DNA of 64,000 nt from Demequina iriomotensis (GTDB lineage Bacteria > Actinomycetota > Actinomycetes > Actinomycetales > Demequinaceae), in assembly GCF_000971395.1 (NCBI RefSeq), contig NZ_BBME01000009.1, positions 186,001-250,000 on the forward strand, read 5' to 3'. This document shows positions 25,877-34,443 of this stretch, piece by piece. A model generated the notes under the pieces. It saw only the letters and a list, made by a program, of their open reading frames with translations, did not search any database and was not told the origin of the DNA. How positions within the stretch are numbered: the first letter of the stretch is position 1; each line of letters begins with the position of its first letter. The position numbers and the translations under genes are program-made.

Positions 25877-26899
25877 ATGGAGCGGTGGCTCGCGGGGGAG
25901 GGCGCGGCACTCGACGAGGTCGCCGCGACCGTGCGGGCGTGGATCCCCTACGCGGTGGACTCGCCGCTGTACTCGCGGCTCGCGGCGGGCATCGCCGAGG
26001 ACCCGGAGATGCTGCGCGTGGTCGCCGGCGTGCGCGCGATGCCGCCGATGACGCTGCTGCTCGGCGCGGTCCAACTGCTCCTGCGCGAGGACGATGCGCT
26101 TGCGGCCTGGTACCCGCGGCTCGCGGGCGAGGCCCGCCCTCCGGACGATGCCGCGTACGTGGCCTTCCGCGACTTCGCCCTCGCGCGCCGCGACGAAGTC
26201 GAGGCGATCACCGCGACGCGGCGCACGCAGACGAACGAGGTGCGCCGTTGCGCTGTGCTCATGCCCGCCGTGGCGCGGGCGATCGCAGCGCAAGGATGGG
26301 ACGGCCCGGTTCACGCGGTCGACGTCGGGGCGTCCGCCGGGCTGTGCCTGCTGCTCGACCGCCTCGCGTACCGCTACGGCGACGTCGCCGTGGGGGACGG
26401 GCCCCTCACGCTCGACGCCGAGCTGCGCGGCGGCCTCGCCGCGCCTCGCGCGGTGCCGGAGCTCGCGACGCGGACCGGGCTCGACCTCGAGCCCGTCGAC
26501 CTCGACGATCCGGCGGCCGCCGCGTGGCTCGAGGCGCTCGTGTGGCCCGAGCACGTCGCGCGCCTCGAGCGGCTGCGGGCCGCGATCGCGCTCCACCGCG
26601 CGACCCCGATCTCGATGGTCGCAGGCGACGCGGTCGAGACGCTGCCGCGCGTGGCGGCCGCGCTGCCCGAGGGGCCGCTCGTCGTCTGGCACTCGATCGC
26701 GGTCTACCAGCTCACCGAGGCGCAGCAGGATGCGCTGGACGATGCGGTGGAGGCGGTCGCGTCGACCCGGCCGACGGTGCGGGTCGCGTTCGAGCCTTCG
26801 GACGGTGGGGCGTCCGATGTGCGCATCGGCCTGCGGCCGCGTGCCGCGACGCCTGTGGCGCGCGCCCACCATCACGGCGGGTGGATCGCGGCGGTGTGA
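25877..26899 (+). CDS. DUF2332 family protein
   Basis: 340 residues; AAGGAG at 25866-25871 fixes the ATG at 25877, and TACGCT at 25827-25832 is a likely -10. The family is uncharacterised and common in actinobacteria and proteobacteria. Visible hallmarks are the N-terminal SPLYSRLAAGIAEDPEML, QTNEVRRCAVLMPA, and AVDVGASAGLCLLLDRLAYRYG, a glycine-rich segment that recalls a nucleotide-binding loop. No signal or membrane segments. Function unknown. Confidence 0.85.
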   Translation: MERWLAGEGAALDEVAATVRAWIPYAVDSPLYSRLAAGIAEDPEMLRVVAGVRAMPPMTLLLGAVQLLLREDDALAAWYPRLAGEARPPDDAAYVAFRDFALARRDEVEAITATRRTQTNEVRRCAVLMPAVARAIAAQGWDGPVHAVDVGASAGLCLLLDRLAYRYGDVAVGDGPLTLDAELRGGLAAPRAVPELATRTGLDLEPVDLDDPAAAAWLEALVWPEHVARLERLRAAIALHRATPISMVAGDAVETLPRVAAALPEGPLVVWHSIAVYQLTEAQQDALDDAVEAVASTRPTVRVAFEPSDGGASDVRIGLRPRAATPVARAHHHGGWIAAV

Positions 26900-26991
26900 C
26901 GCGTCGCGCCTGGCAGCACCATGATCCCGGGGGTGCGGAGAGGTCCCTCTGGGGTTAGCCTGACGCCAGGAGCGACCGGGGGGCGTGCGTG

Positions 26992-27420
26992 ATGGAGGGC
27001 GGGAGCTTCCGGCCCGAGCCGGAGGAGCAGGGTGAGGGTCCGCCGTTGCCGCATGCGCGGCCCGGGGAGCCCGGGGCCCGAGGGACCGCGGGTCCCATGC
27101 GCGCGAGCGCGGTCGACCAGGTCCGCGGTCGCGGCGTCAGCATGGAGTGCAACCGCTTCGGGCACTACGCGGTCGCGCTCGGCGTCGCCGCGATCCTCGG
27201 TGCCGTCGCCGTGCATGTGCTCGGCAGCACGCCGTGGGTCGCGGTCGTCGCCGCGATCGCCGCGGCGCGCTTCGGATCGCGCGGATGGAACGCGGCGGAG
27301 CGGGGCTTCGCGACCAACCGGGGCACGGCCGGCGCCGGTCTCGCGCTCGGTCTCGCGGCGCTGGTCGCGCTCGCCGCGCGCGCGGTGCTCGACGCGATCG
27401 AGGCGAGCGCGGTCCTCTGA
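26992..27420 (+). CDS. Small membrane protein, unknown function
   Basis: 142 residues (a GTG one codon upstream is also possible). The first ~55 residues are polar and rich in Gly, Pro and charge; then come two or three hydrophobic helices (about 62-80, 83-95 and 113-135) separated by a basic loop. TAGCCT at 26956-26961 is a plausible -10. I recognise no family. It sits just before the CopD/CtaG gene, 86 bases away, on the same strand. Confidence 0.6.
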   Translation: MEGGSFRPEPEEQGEGPPLPHARPGEPGARGTAGPMRASAVDQVRGRGVSMECNRFGHYAVALGVAAILGAVAVHVLGSTPWVAVVAAIAAARFGSRGWNAAERGFATNRGTAGAGLALGLAALVALAARAVLDAIEASAVL

Positions 27421-27506
27421 CGCGGCGCGGTCGCGTCCGGAACGCTCCCGCCCGCGTCGCACCCGCCGGGTCGGAGCGTCGCGCGGGCCGCTCTACGCTT
27501 GTCCGC

Positions 27507-29357
27507 ATGACGGTCGAGACGCTCGTGACGCTCAGCGCCGCGACGAGGGACCTGTCCATCGCCGCGACGGCCGGTGCGCTGCTCGTCATCGCGGGCGTGC
27601 TGCCCGTGGGCCACGCCGCGGTCGCGCGCGCCTCGCTGATCGCCCGGGTCGGCTCGATCCTGTGGGTCGTGGGAGCGTTCGCGCATTCCCTCGCCACGTA
27701 TGCGAGCATCCGCGGGGCCCTTCCCGACGCCTCCCGCTTCATCGAGGAATGGTGGAGCTACTCGACGTCGGTGGACCTGCTCCAGGCCTACCTCCAGGTG
27801 CTGCTCGCGGGGCTGATCGCCTCGGTGCTGTGCACGCTCGTGCGCACGCCCGCGCTCGCGGCCTGGTCGCTCGTCCCGGTCGCATGGGCGCTGGGCTGGC
27901 TCGCGCAGACCGGGCACGCCGCGGGTGCGGCCGACCACCACCTCGCGACCTCCGCCATGTTCCTCCACCTCGCGGGCGCCACGGTCTGGACCGGCGTCAT
28001 CGGGGTGATGGTCGTGCTGCGCGGCGTCCTCGGGGGCACGGCCAAGGACGCGATGATCCGCGTCTCGCGCCTCGCGATCTGGGCGGCGGCCGCGGTGATC
28101 GTGTCCGGGATCGCCAACGGCGCGATCCGCCTCGCGACCCCCGCGGAGCTGTGGACGACGCCCTACGGCCGCCTGCTGCTGCTCAAGACCGCGCTCATGT
28201 GCGTCGCGATCGCGCTCGCGGCGTGGCACCGCCGCGTCGCGCTGCCGCGCCTGAGCGACGCCGCGGTCGCGCGCCGGTTCTGGCGGCTCATGGCGGTCGA
28301 CGTCGGCGCGCTCGTGGCGGTCATGGGCGTCGCCGCGGTGCTCGCGTCGACCGCGCCCCCGGTGCCCATCGAGGCGCTCGCGGAGCCCAGCCCCGCCTAC
28401 CAGCTCACGGGCTACGCGCTCCCGCCGGCGCCGTCGTTCGCGACGTGGGTGGGTCTGTGGCGGCTCGAGATCATCGCCGCCTTCGTGCTCGTCGCGCTCG
28501 CCGCGGTGTACCTCATCGGGGTGCTGCGTCTGCGCCGGCGCGGCGACGCGTGGCCGTGGCACCGCACCGCGAGCTGGCTCGCGGGCATCGTCCTCATGCT
28601 GTGGATCACCCAGGGCGGGCCCACCGTCTACGGGATGGTGACCTTCTCGGGCCACATGCTCGAGCACATGCTGCTCGTGATGGTCGCGCCCGTGCCGCTC
28701 ACCTTCGGTGCTCCCATCACCCTCGCGCTGCGCGCCCTGCCGCCCCGCCGCGACGGCTCGGTCGGGCCGCGCGAGTGGATCCGCATCGTCGTCGAGTCGC
28801 GGTGGATGCGCTTCTGGGCCCACCCGATCGTCGCCGCCACCAGCTTCGCGGGCTTCCTCATCGTCTTCTACTACTCGCCGCTGTTCGAGCTCGCGCTGCG
28901 CAACCACGCCGGCCACCTGTGGATGACCCTGCACTTCACCGTGGTCGGCTACCTGTTCGTCAACGCGCTCGTGGGCGTCGACCCCGGGCCCACGCGGCCG
29001 AGCTACCCGCTGCGCATCGTCCTGCTGTTCGCGACCATGGCGTTCCACGCCTTCTTCGGCGTCGCGATCATGATGTCGACGGTGCTGCTCGCCCCCACCT
29101 ACTTCGGGCTCATGGGGCGCACGTGGGGGCCCGACGCGATCACCGACCAGCAGTACGGCGGCGGTGTGGCGTGGGGCATCGGCGAGCTGCCGGTGGTGCT
29201 GCTCGCGATCGGGATCATCACCGCGTGGCGGCGCGAGGACGCCCGGGAGGTCAAGCGCCGCGATCGTCAGGCGGACCGCGACGACGACGCCGAGCTCAGG
29301 GCCTACAACGCGATGCTCGCCGCGACGGCCGAGGAGGACGCGCAGCGCGAGCGCTGA
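27507..29357 (+). CDS. Membrane protein fusing CopD copper-resistance and CtaG cytochrome c oxidase assembly domains
   Basis: 616 residues, about 15 membrane spans. The first ~310 residues resemble CopD (LHLAGATVWTGVIGVM, LLLLKTALM), a copper-uptake/resistance permease; the second half is CtaG-like (caa3_CtaG), with GHMLEHMLLVMVAPV, HPIVAATSFAGF, HLWMTLHFTVVGYLF and FHAFFGVAIM, whose histidines and methionines suit copper handling. Such fusions are common in actinobacteria and support Cu insertion into cytochrome oxidase. TACGCT seven bases before the ATG suggests a leaderless mRNA. A charged cytosolic tail ends the protein. Confidence 0.88.
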   Translation: MTVETLVTLSAATRDLSIAATAGALLVIAGVLPVGHAAVARASLIARVGSILWVVGAFAHSLATYASIRGALPDASRFIEEWWSYSTSVDLLQAYLQVLLAGLIASVLCTLVRTPALAAWSLVPVAWALGWLAQTGHAAGAADHHLATSAMFLHLAGATVWTGVIGVMVVLRGVLGGTAKDAMIRVSRLAIWAAAAVIVSGIANGAIRLATPAELWTTPYGRLLLLKTALMCVAIALAAWHRRVALPRLSDAAVARRFWRLMAVDVGALVAVMGVAAVLASTAPPVPIEALAEPSPAYQLTGYALPPAPSFATWVGLWRLEIIAAFVLVALAAVYLIGVLRLRRRGDAWPWHRTASWLAGIVLMLWITQGGPTVYGMVTFSGHMLEHMLLVMVAPVPLTFGAPITLALRALPPRRDGSVGPREWIRIVVESRWMRFWAHPIVAATSFAGFLIVFYYSPLFELALRNHAGHLWMTLHFTVVGYLFVNALVGVDPGPTRPSYPLRIVLLFATMAFHAFFGVAIMMSTVLLAPTYFGLMGRTWGPDAITDQQYGGGVAWGIGELPVVLLAIGIITAWRREDAREVKRRDRQADRDDDAELRAYNAMLAATAEEDAQRER

Positions 29358-29362
29358 CCCGT

Positions 29363-29380
29363 GAGCCCGGCGCCGGGCTC
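29363..29380 (+). terminator. Hairpin terminator after the CopD/CtaG gene
   Basis: GAGCCCGGCGCCGGGCTC is a perfect 18-base palindrome starting six bases after the stop codon. There is no long T-run, as is usual in high-GC actinobacteria. Confidence 0.6.
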
Positions 29381-29402
29381 CGTTGTCGGCGCGGTGGCAG
29401 AC

Positions 29403-29501
29403 CGGTCCGACATACGGGCGCCGTTTCACATGGATGACGGACGATGCGCGGATCGGTCCGACATACGAGCGGGGCCGGGCCGGGCAGGGCTGGGCAGGGC
29501 T
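29403..29501. repeat. Intergenic direct repeats
   Basis: CGGTCCGACATACGGGCG (29403-29420) recurs at 29454-29471 with one mismatch, 51 bases apart. Right after it GGGCAGGGCT occurs twice in tandem (29482-29501). The gap between the CopD/CtaG and UGP genes (29358-29537) contains no gene. Confidence 0.65.
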
Positions 29502-29537
29502 GAGCCGGGCCAGACCGGACCGCCGCCCGCCCCCGGG

Positions 29538-30923
29538 TCAGCCTTCGAGGACCGTGCCGTCCGGGATCGTCTCCGCCTTGCCGGTGTCCTCGAGCGCCAC
29601 GTCGCCGCGCACGATCACGCCCGCGCCGAACGTCCAGTCGCCCTTGACCGTCAGCGAGGTCGCCTCGCGCAGCGACGGGGCGCCGTGCGGGAAGCGCGCC
29701 TCGAAGCGCGACATCGTTTTGTAGTGCTTCGAGTCGAGGTCGATCTCGGGGGCGTGCGGCACGGCGAGGCGGAGCCCGCCGTCCTCGCCCAGGTCGTACG
29801 CGTCGGAGCGCAGGAGCAGCAGGTCGTTGGTGGTCTTCACCGGCAGGAACCGGTCACGCCCGACCACGATCGACGTGGCGCCCTCGAACACCTCGATCGC
29901 GGCGCCCATGGCGGTCTCGATCTGGAAGACCTCCGGCGAGCCAGCATCGGTGGGGTCCACGTTCTTGATGTTGCGGATGAGCGGGAGGCCCAGCACCGCG
30001 CCGCGCTCGGTGAGCGCCGCCTTGAGCCGCTCGAGGTCCCACCACAGGTTGTTGGTGTGGAAGAACGGGTGGTGGTGCTCGTCCGTGAAGTAGTGCATCT
30101 CCTCCGGGGCGGTCTGCGCGGTGTCGCGCAGGATGAGCTGCCCGTCGGCCTTCCGGATCGCGAGGTGCCCGCCCTTGCGGTCCATCGCGGTGCGGGGGCA
30201 CAGCTCGGCGGCGTACGGAGCGCCCGAGGCGGCGAACCAGCCGGCGATGCGGCCGTTCGGCACCGCGCCGAGGTTGTCGGAGTTCGACACGCACGCGTAG
30301 CGGAAGCCCGCCTCGAGCAGCGCGTCGAGCACGCCCGACGCGAGGATCGCCGTGTAGATGTCGCCGTGGCCCGGGGGGCACCACTCGAGCGTGGGGTCCT
30401 GCGCCCACGTCACCGGCATGAGGCCGTCCACCAGGAGCTTGGGCTCGGCGTTCTGGAGGAAGTCGAGCGGGAGGCCATCGACGGCGAGGTCGGCGTAGGG
30501 CGCGAGCGCCGCCAGCGAGTCGTCGCGCGTGCGGAAGCTGTTCATGAGCACGAGCGGCAGCGGGGCCCCGGTCGCGACCCGCGCCTGCTGGACCTGCGCG
30601 ACGATGAGGTCGAGGAACGAGCGCCCGTCGCGGACGGGGAGCAGGGACTTCGCCTTGTCCATGCCCATCGAGGTGCCGAGGCCGCCGTTGAGGCGGATGA
30701 TCGCGGTGCGCGCGAGCGCGTCGCGGGCCTGCTCGGCCGTGACCTCGACGCCGTCGAGCAGCGGCGGGTCGAGCAGCGGCTCGATGGTGTCCTCGCGGAT
30801 GAGGCCGGTCGCGCCGGCCTCGAGCTCCCCGAAGTAGTGGGAGAACACGTCGATGGCGGTCTGGTCGACCCCGGCGGCGGCCATCTTGGCCTGGGCGGCG
30901 ATGAGTCCAGGAGCGGTCGTCAT
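29538..30923 (-). CDS. UTP-glucose-1-phosphate uridylyltransferase, eukaryotic (UGP2) type
   Basis: 461 residues. Makes UDP-glucose (or UDP-N-acetylhexosamine) for glycan synthesis. It belongs to the UGP2/UAP family rather than GalU: TAIIRLNGGLGTSMGMDKAKS is the nucleotide loop, WCPPGHGDIY and VSNSDNLGA the substrate-binding blocks, and a left-handed beta-helix-like C-terminus follows (FGAGVIVRGDVAL). Minus-strand TAGTCT lies seven bases before the ATG. It may supply activated sugar for the surface glycan, but it is 18 kb from that locus. Confidence 0.88.
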   Translation of the reverse strand: MTTAPGLIAAQAKMAAAGVDQTAIDVFSHYFGELEAGATGLIREDTIEPLLDPPLLDGVEVTAEQARDALARTAIIRLNGGLGTSMGMDKAKSLLPVRDGRSFLDLIVAQVQQARVATGAPLPLVLMNSFRTRDDSLAALAPYADLAVDGLPLDFLQNAEPKLLVDGLMPVTWAQDPTLEWCPPGHGDIYTAILASGVLDALLEAGFRYACVSNSDNLGAVPNGRIAGWFAASGAPYAAELCPRTAMDRKGGHLAIRKADGQLILRDTAQTAPEEMHYFTDEHHHPFFHTNNLWWDLERLKAALTERGAVLGLPLIRNIKNVDPTDAGSPEVFQIETAMGAAIEVFEGATSIVVGRDRFLPVKTTNDLLLLRSDAYDLGEDGGLRLAVPHAPEIDLDSKHYKTMSRFEARFPHGAPSLREATSLTVKGDWTFGAGVIVRGDVALEDTGKAETIPDGTVLEG

Positions 30924-31012
30924 GGTGACGAGACTAGGGGGAACCGCGCGCCAGGGCCAGGCGGAGGGTCCCGGTTCACCCGTCCGTCACCATGACGGTG
31001 TTTCCACAGATT

Positions 31013-31066
31013 TCATCCACAGGTGTGGGTAAAACCCTCCGGACGCCGCGTGGCGCATGTGGATGA
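31013..31066. promoter_or_regulatory. Cluster of DnaA-box-like nonamers
   Basis: TCATCCACA (31013-31021), TTACCCACA (minus strand, 31024-31032) and TCATCCACA (minus strand, 31058-31066) each differ from TTATCCACA by one base; GTTTCCACA at 31000-31008 is weaker. Three such sites in 54 bases of a GC-rich genome are unlikely by chance. Confidence 0.45.
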
Positions 31067-31110
31067 CCTTGTGGGCGCGCGGTGGACAGGAGAACGATGT
31101 CCGGTACCCC

Positions 31111-31139
31111 TTGCAGTGCCCGCCCGACGCGAGTAGAAA
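31111..31139 (+). promoter_or_regulatory. Sigma-70-like promoter
   Basis: TTGCAG (31111-31116), a 17-base spacer and TAGAAA (31134-31139). Predicted transcription start is near 31146. No start codon with a gene-like frame follows before the terminator at 31426. Confidence 0.5.
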
Positions 31140-31145
31140 CGCCGG

Positions 31146-31460
31146 TAGCGAGAAGGTGCGACGCGCGCCGGCGGGGGACGTGAGAGCGTTCTCCGGAGGC
31201 CGTCGGACCCACCGCACGTCGGCGACGGCGCGGGGCGGGGGCGATGGTCCGGCACCCGTGCGCCTGATCGGATTCCTCGGACAACGGCGGTCCATGTCCG
31301 CGGCCTCGACGCGGGCTGCGCGACTTGTGGGTGACGGCACAGGGCAGACGGGCCCGGGGAGTCGGCCGAGAGGTCGTCGCCGCGTTGCGGGTGCCCCCCT
31401 GCCGTGGTCTCTCGTGCTTCAGGGCAAGGCCCCCCGGACCCGAATTCCGGGGGGCCTTCG
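31146..31460 (+). ncRNA. Candidate small RNA or long leader
   Basis: Defined only by the promoter at 31111-31139 and the terminator at 31426-31458. It contains a 7-base stem (31199-31205 with 31223-31229) and a six-C run near the 3' end. It lacks the conserved blocks I would expect for RNase P, tmRNA or SRP RNA. It could instead be an attenuated leader of the membrane gene at 31560. Confidence 0.3.
31426..31458 (+). terminator. Strong rho-independent hairpin
   Basis: AAGGCCCCCCGGA (31426-31438) pairs exactly with TCCGGGGGGCCTT (31446-31458) across a 7-base loop, ending in TT. It is well placed to end a rightward transcript and is too far from the leftward UGP gene to serve it. Confidence 0.75.
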
Positions 31461-31559
31461 CCGTCTCCTCGCGCGGTGCCGTGCCCGCGCATCGTCCGCG
31501 CGCCCGCGCCGCGGCGGCGTGCGAGACTGTGCCGGATGCGAGCCGCGAGGGAGGACGGG

Positions 31560-32111
31560 ATGGTCGACGCTGTCGAGACCGACGTGGAGGACGATGCGTC
31601 CGTCGCGGGCGGCGACGGCGTGGGCATCGCGGCGTTCGTCGCTGGCTGCCTGGCGCTCGGGCCCGTCGCGATCGTGCTCGGCGCCATCGGGCTCGCACGG
31701 TGGCGCTCAGGTGCCGCCAGCCGTCGCAGCTGGCCGCTCGCGGGCCTGGTCCTCGGCGTGGTCGGCACCCTGCTGCTGCTCGCGGGCTGGCTCCTCCACG
31801 TGGGGACCGAGCGCTCCGAGGGCACCGTGCTCGCGCACGCCCAGGTCGACGTCATCACCGTGGGCAACGCGCTGGTCGCCCGGCACGTCGCGGATCCGCA
31901 GGCGACCGACGTCGACGTCGTCGTCGAGGACGATGCCTACGTGGTCGCAGGGGATCGCGTCCCGCGTGTCTCGGCCGACGTCGCCGCGGTCTCGTACGCG
32001 GGCTCGACGGCCTGGGACTGGTGCGTGACGCTCGTCGCGGGCGCGGACGGCTCGACCACCGTCGGGTACGCGGCCACCGCGGGCCTCGTCGAGGCATGCC
32101 CGGCGGGGTAG
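31560..32111 (+). CDS. DUF4190-like small membrane protein
   Basis: 183 residues. A GAGGGAGGA Shine-Dalgarno (31547-31554) points to ATG 31560; ATG 31536 is an upstream alternative. After an acidic N-terminus come two membrane helices (GIAAFVAGCLALGPVAIVLG and WPLAGLVLGVVGTLLLLAGW) separated by a basic turn, the DUF4190 pattern, then an extracytoplasmic ~100-residue domain with two cysteines near the C-terminus. Function unknown. Confidence 0.7.
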   Translation: MVDAVETDVEDDASVAGGDGVGIAAFVAGCLALGPVAIVLGAIGLARWRSGAASRRSWPLAGLVLGVVGTLLLLAGWLLHVGTERSEGTVLAHAQVDVITVGNALVARHVADPQATDVDVVVEDDAYVVAGDRVPRVSADVAAVSYAGSTAWDWCVTLVAGADGSTTVGYAATAGLVEACPAG

Positions 32112-32137
32112 CGCGCGAGAATTCATCGAAGGAATCC

Positions 32138-32164
32138 TCACCGATGCGCGCCGCCGGTCGATAG
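32138..32164 (+). promoter_or_regulatory. Sigma-28 (FliA/WhiG)-like promoter of the first GGDEF-EAL gene
   Basis: TCAC, 15 bases, GTCGATAG. Compared with the WhiG/FliA pattern TAAA-N15-GCCGATAA the -10 half is good and the -35 weak. The same arrangement, better matched, stands before the third paralogue. Confidence 0.45.
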
Positions 32165-32207
32165 GGGATCAGGCGACCATCGTGCCGCCATGTCCGGAGG
32201 AGGGTCG

Positions 32208-34229
32208 GTGGGGATCCGCATCGCACGGCCGACTCGTCTCGACGCCTATGTGACCGCCGTCGCCGTCGCCGGGATCGCCGCCGCCCTCGCGTGCCTCGTC
32301 CCCACGCCGTGGGTGCAGGTCTGGGACGCGATGCCGGTGCTGTCGGTGGCCGTGCTGCTGCTCGCCGCGATCGCCGGCGAGTGGAAGCCGATCATCCTCC
32401 ACGTCAGCGGCAACGAGTCGCGCGCGATCGGCATCTCCGCGCCGTTCGTGCTCGCGCTCGTCCCGATCGCCGGGGTCGCGGTCGCGATCGTCGTGCAGGT
32501 GGTCGCGGGCGCCGTCGCGGACGTGCGGCGTGGTGCGGCCCCGCACAAGGCGGTCTTCAACGTGGGGCAGAACGCGCTCAACGTGCTCGTGGCCGGGGTG
32601 GTCTACGCGGGCCTCACCGGCACCGAGCTGATCGGCGTGCCCGCCGACGTCGACCACTGGCGCGTGCTGGCGCTGCTGGTCGCGGGCGCCGCGATGGTCG
32701 CCTCCAACGACCTGCTGGTGAGCATCGCGGTCTCGCTCGCGACGGGTCGCCGCCTCGCGGAGCTGATCCGCCAGGACATCGGGCTGCTCGCGGTGACGCA
32801 GGTGGTGCTGCTGAGCGTCGCGGGCGTCGCGGCCGAGGCCGCGCACCACGGCGCCTTCCCGCTGATCCTCCTCGCGGGCCCCGTCGCGGCGGCCCACGCC
32901 TTCGCGGCGATGGGGGTCAGGCATGCGCACGATGCGCGGCACGACCTGCTCACGGGCCTGGGCAACCGCGCGCATCTCCACCTCGAGCTGAGGTCGGCGC
33001 TCGGCGGCGGGGCGCGGGCGGCGGCTCTGGGCCCCGGTCTCGTGCTCGTTGACCTCGACAACTTCAAGGACTTCAACGACGCGCTCGGGCACCCCGTCGG
33101 CGACGCCATCCTGTGCGAGGTGGCGGCGCGGCTCGTGAGCGCGGCGCCCGAGACCGCGTCCGTGCATCGCCTCGGCGGCGACGAGTTCGCGGTGGTCGTG
33201 CATGGAGGGCTCGTCGAGACCCAGCAGATCGCCCGCTGCCTGCTCGACTCGTTCGCGGCGCCGGTGCGGGTGGACGAGCTCGAGCTGCTGGTCCGCGGAT
33301 CCGCCGGGGTGGCCGTCGCGCCCCTGCACGGGCACGACGACGCGACGCTCATGAAGAACGCCGACATCGCGCTCTATCACGCCAAGCTCGAGCGGGACCG
33401 CGTGAGCACCTACTCGCGGGAGTTCGCGGTCAACACGGTCGACCGGCTCCGGCTGCTCGTGGACCTGCGTGCCGCGGTCGAGGGTGGCGACCTCGACGTC
33501 GCTTACCAGCCGCAGATCGACCTGGCCACGGGGCGCATCGTCGCCGTCGAGGCGCTCGCGCGCTGGAACCACCCCGAGCGCGGCCCCGTCGGCCCCGACG
33601 AGTTCGTGCCGCTCGCGGAGGACTCGGGGCTCATCTACCAGCTCACGGGATTCGTGCTCGATCGCGCGCTCGCGGACGTCGCCACGTGGCGGGCCCGCGG
33701 CCACGACCTCCGCCTGGCGGTCAACCTGTCCGCGCGCCACCTGTCCGACCTTGCGCTGCCCAGCACCGTGCGCGCGGCGCTCGAGCGGCACGGCGTGCCC
33801 GCGACGGCGCTCGTGCTCGAGATCACCGAGACCGCGATCTTCTCCGACCGCGTCCGAGCCGACGTGGTCCTGCGCTCGCTCCGCGACCTGGGCATCGCCA
33901 TCGCGATCGACGACTACGGCACGGGCAACGCGTCGCTCAACTACCTCCGGCGCCTCCGGATCGACGAGCTCAAGATCGACCGCTCGTTCGTCGCCGGCGT
34001 CGGCGCCGACCCTCACGACCTCATCATCGTCCGCTCCACCGTCGAGCTCGCCCTCGCCCTCGGGCTGCGCGTGGTCGCGGAGGGCATCGAGGACGCGGCG
34101 ACGGGGGAGGCCGTGAGGGCGCTCGGCGACGTCATCGGGCAGGGGTACCATTACAGTTCGCCTGTGAGCGCGGCCGCCTTCGGAGCGCTCATCGAGGCCG
34201 AGGCGACGAGGGAAGCGGCGCGCGCGTGA
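32208..34229 (+). CDS. Membrane GGDEF-EAL protein (cyclic-di-GMP turnover), paralogue 1
   Basis: About 673 residues. GTG at 32208 is preferred over ATG 32190 because GGAGGAGGG (32196-32204) lies between them. The first ~230 residues form six to eight membrane helices; then a GGDEF domain (RLGGDEFAVV intact, no RxxD inhibitory site) and an EAL domain with all usual ligands: EALARW, NLSARHL, the E of ITETAI, IDDYGTG, LKIDRSF, AEGIED and the final Q. Both synthesis and breakdown of c-di-GMP are therefore possible. It shares its whole architecture with the two following paralogues. Confidence 0.92.
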   Translation: MGIRIARPTRLDAYVTAVAVAGIAAALACLVPTPWVQVWDAMPVLSVAVLLLAAIAGEWKPIILHVSGNESRAIGISAPFVLALVPIAGVAVAIVVQVVAGAVADVRRGAAPHKAVFNVGQNALNVLVAGVVYAGLTGTELIGVPADVDHWRVLALLVAGAAMVASNDLLVSIAVSLATGRRLAELIRQDIGLLAVTQVVLLSVAGVAAEAAHHGAFPLILLAGPVAAAHAFAAMGVRHAHDARHDLLTGLGNRAHLHLELRSALGGGARAAALGPGLVLVDLDNFKDFNDALGHPVGDAILCEVAARLVSAAPETASVHRLGGDEFAVVVHGGLVETQQIARCLLDSFAAPVRVDELELLVRGSAGVAVAPLHGHDDATLMKNADIALYHAKLERDRVSTYSREFAVNTVDRLRLLVDLRAAVEGGDLDVAYQPQIDLATGRIVAVEALARWNHPERGPVGPDEFVPLAEDSGLIYQLTGFVLDRALADVATWRARGHDLRLAVNLSARHLSDLALPSTVRAALERHGVPATALVLEITETAIFSDRVRADVVLRSLRDLGIAIAIDDYGTGNASLNYLRRLRIDELKIDRSFVAGVGADPHDLIIVRSTVELALALGLRVVAEGIEDAATGEAVRALGDVIGQGYHYSSPVSAAAFGALIEAEATREAARA

Positions 34230-34443
34230 GGACGGGACCCGTGGGTGACTTTCGCAACAAATGCAGGAAAAACCCTCGCCCTTTCGGAGACTTCGCGCCA
34301 GTATGTTGCGCAGGTCGAACCCTCCCGGCCTCTTTGACAATTGACGATGTGTGCAGCGGCGGCCTTCACCTCTCTCAGCGGTCACCACTGTGGTAGGGAC
34401 GGCGCGAGCCGTGCGCACCGTCGCAGCTGAAGGGAAGTGCGTC
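34230..34443 (+). promoter_or_regulatory. 214-base leader region with a long-range stem and TTGACA
   Basis: CGCAACA (34253-34259) pairs with TGTTGCG (34304-34310), enclosing an A-rich segment that is unusual for this genome. TTGACA at 34334-34339 is a perfect -35 but I see no good -10 at 17 bases. No known riboswitch consensus is recognisable. Confidence 0.35.

Larger units (their letters stand above)
30924..31559. other. 636-base gap with DnaA-box-like sites, a promoter and a strong terminator
   Basis: No credible protein gene. From left to right: the UGP promoter, a cluster of DnaA-box-like nonamers (31013-31066), a sigma-70-like promoter (31111-31139) and a 13-base-pair hairpin terminator (31426-31458). 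The 310 bases between the last two could encode a small RNA. Confidence 0.5.

Noticed and set aside
31000-31070. Chromosomal origin of replication
   Set aside because: DnaA-like boxes are present but dnaA, dnaN, rpmH or an AT-rich unwinding region are not nearby.
31380-31460. 6C RNA (actinobacterial C-loop motif)
   Set aside because: There are six-C runs, but one is in a terminator stem rather than a loop, and the two-hairpin layout is not evident.
34230-34443. c-di-GMP riboswitch
   Set aside because: The GEMM core blocks and tetraloop-receptor could not be found; only a simple long-range stem is visible.
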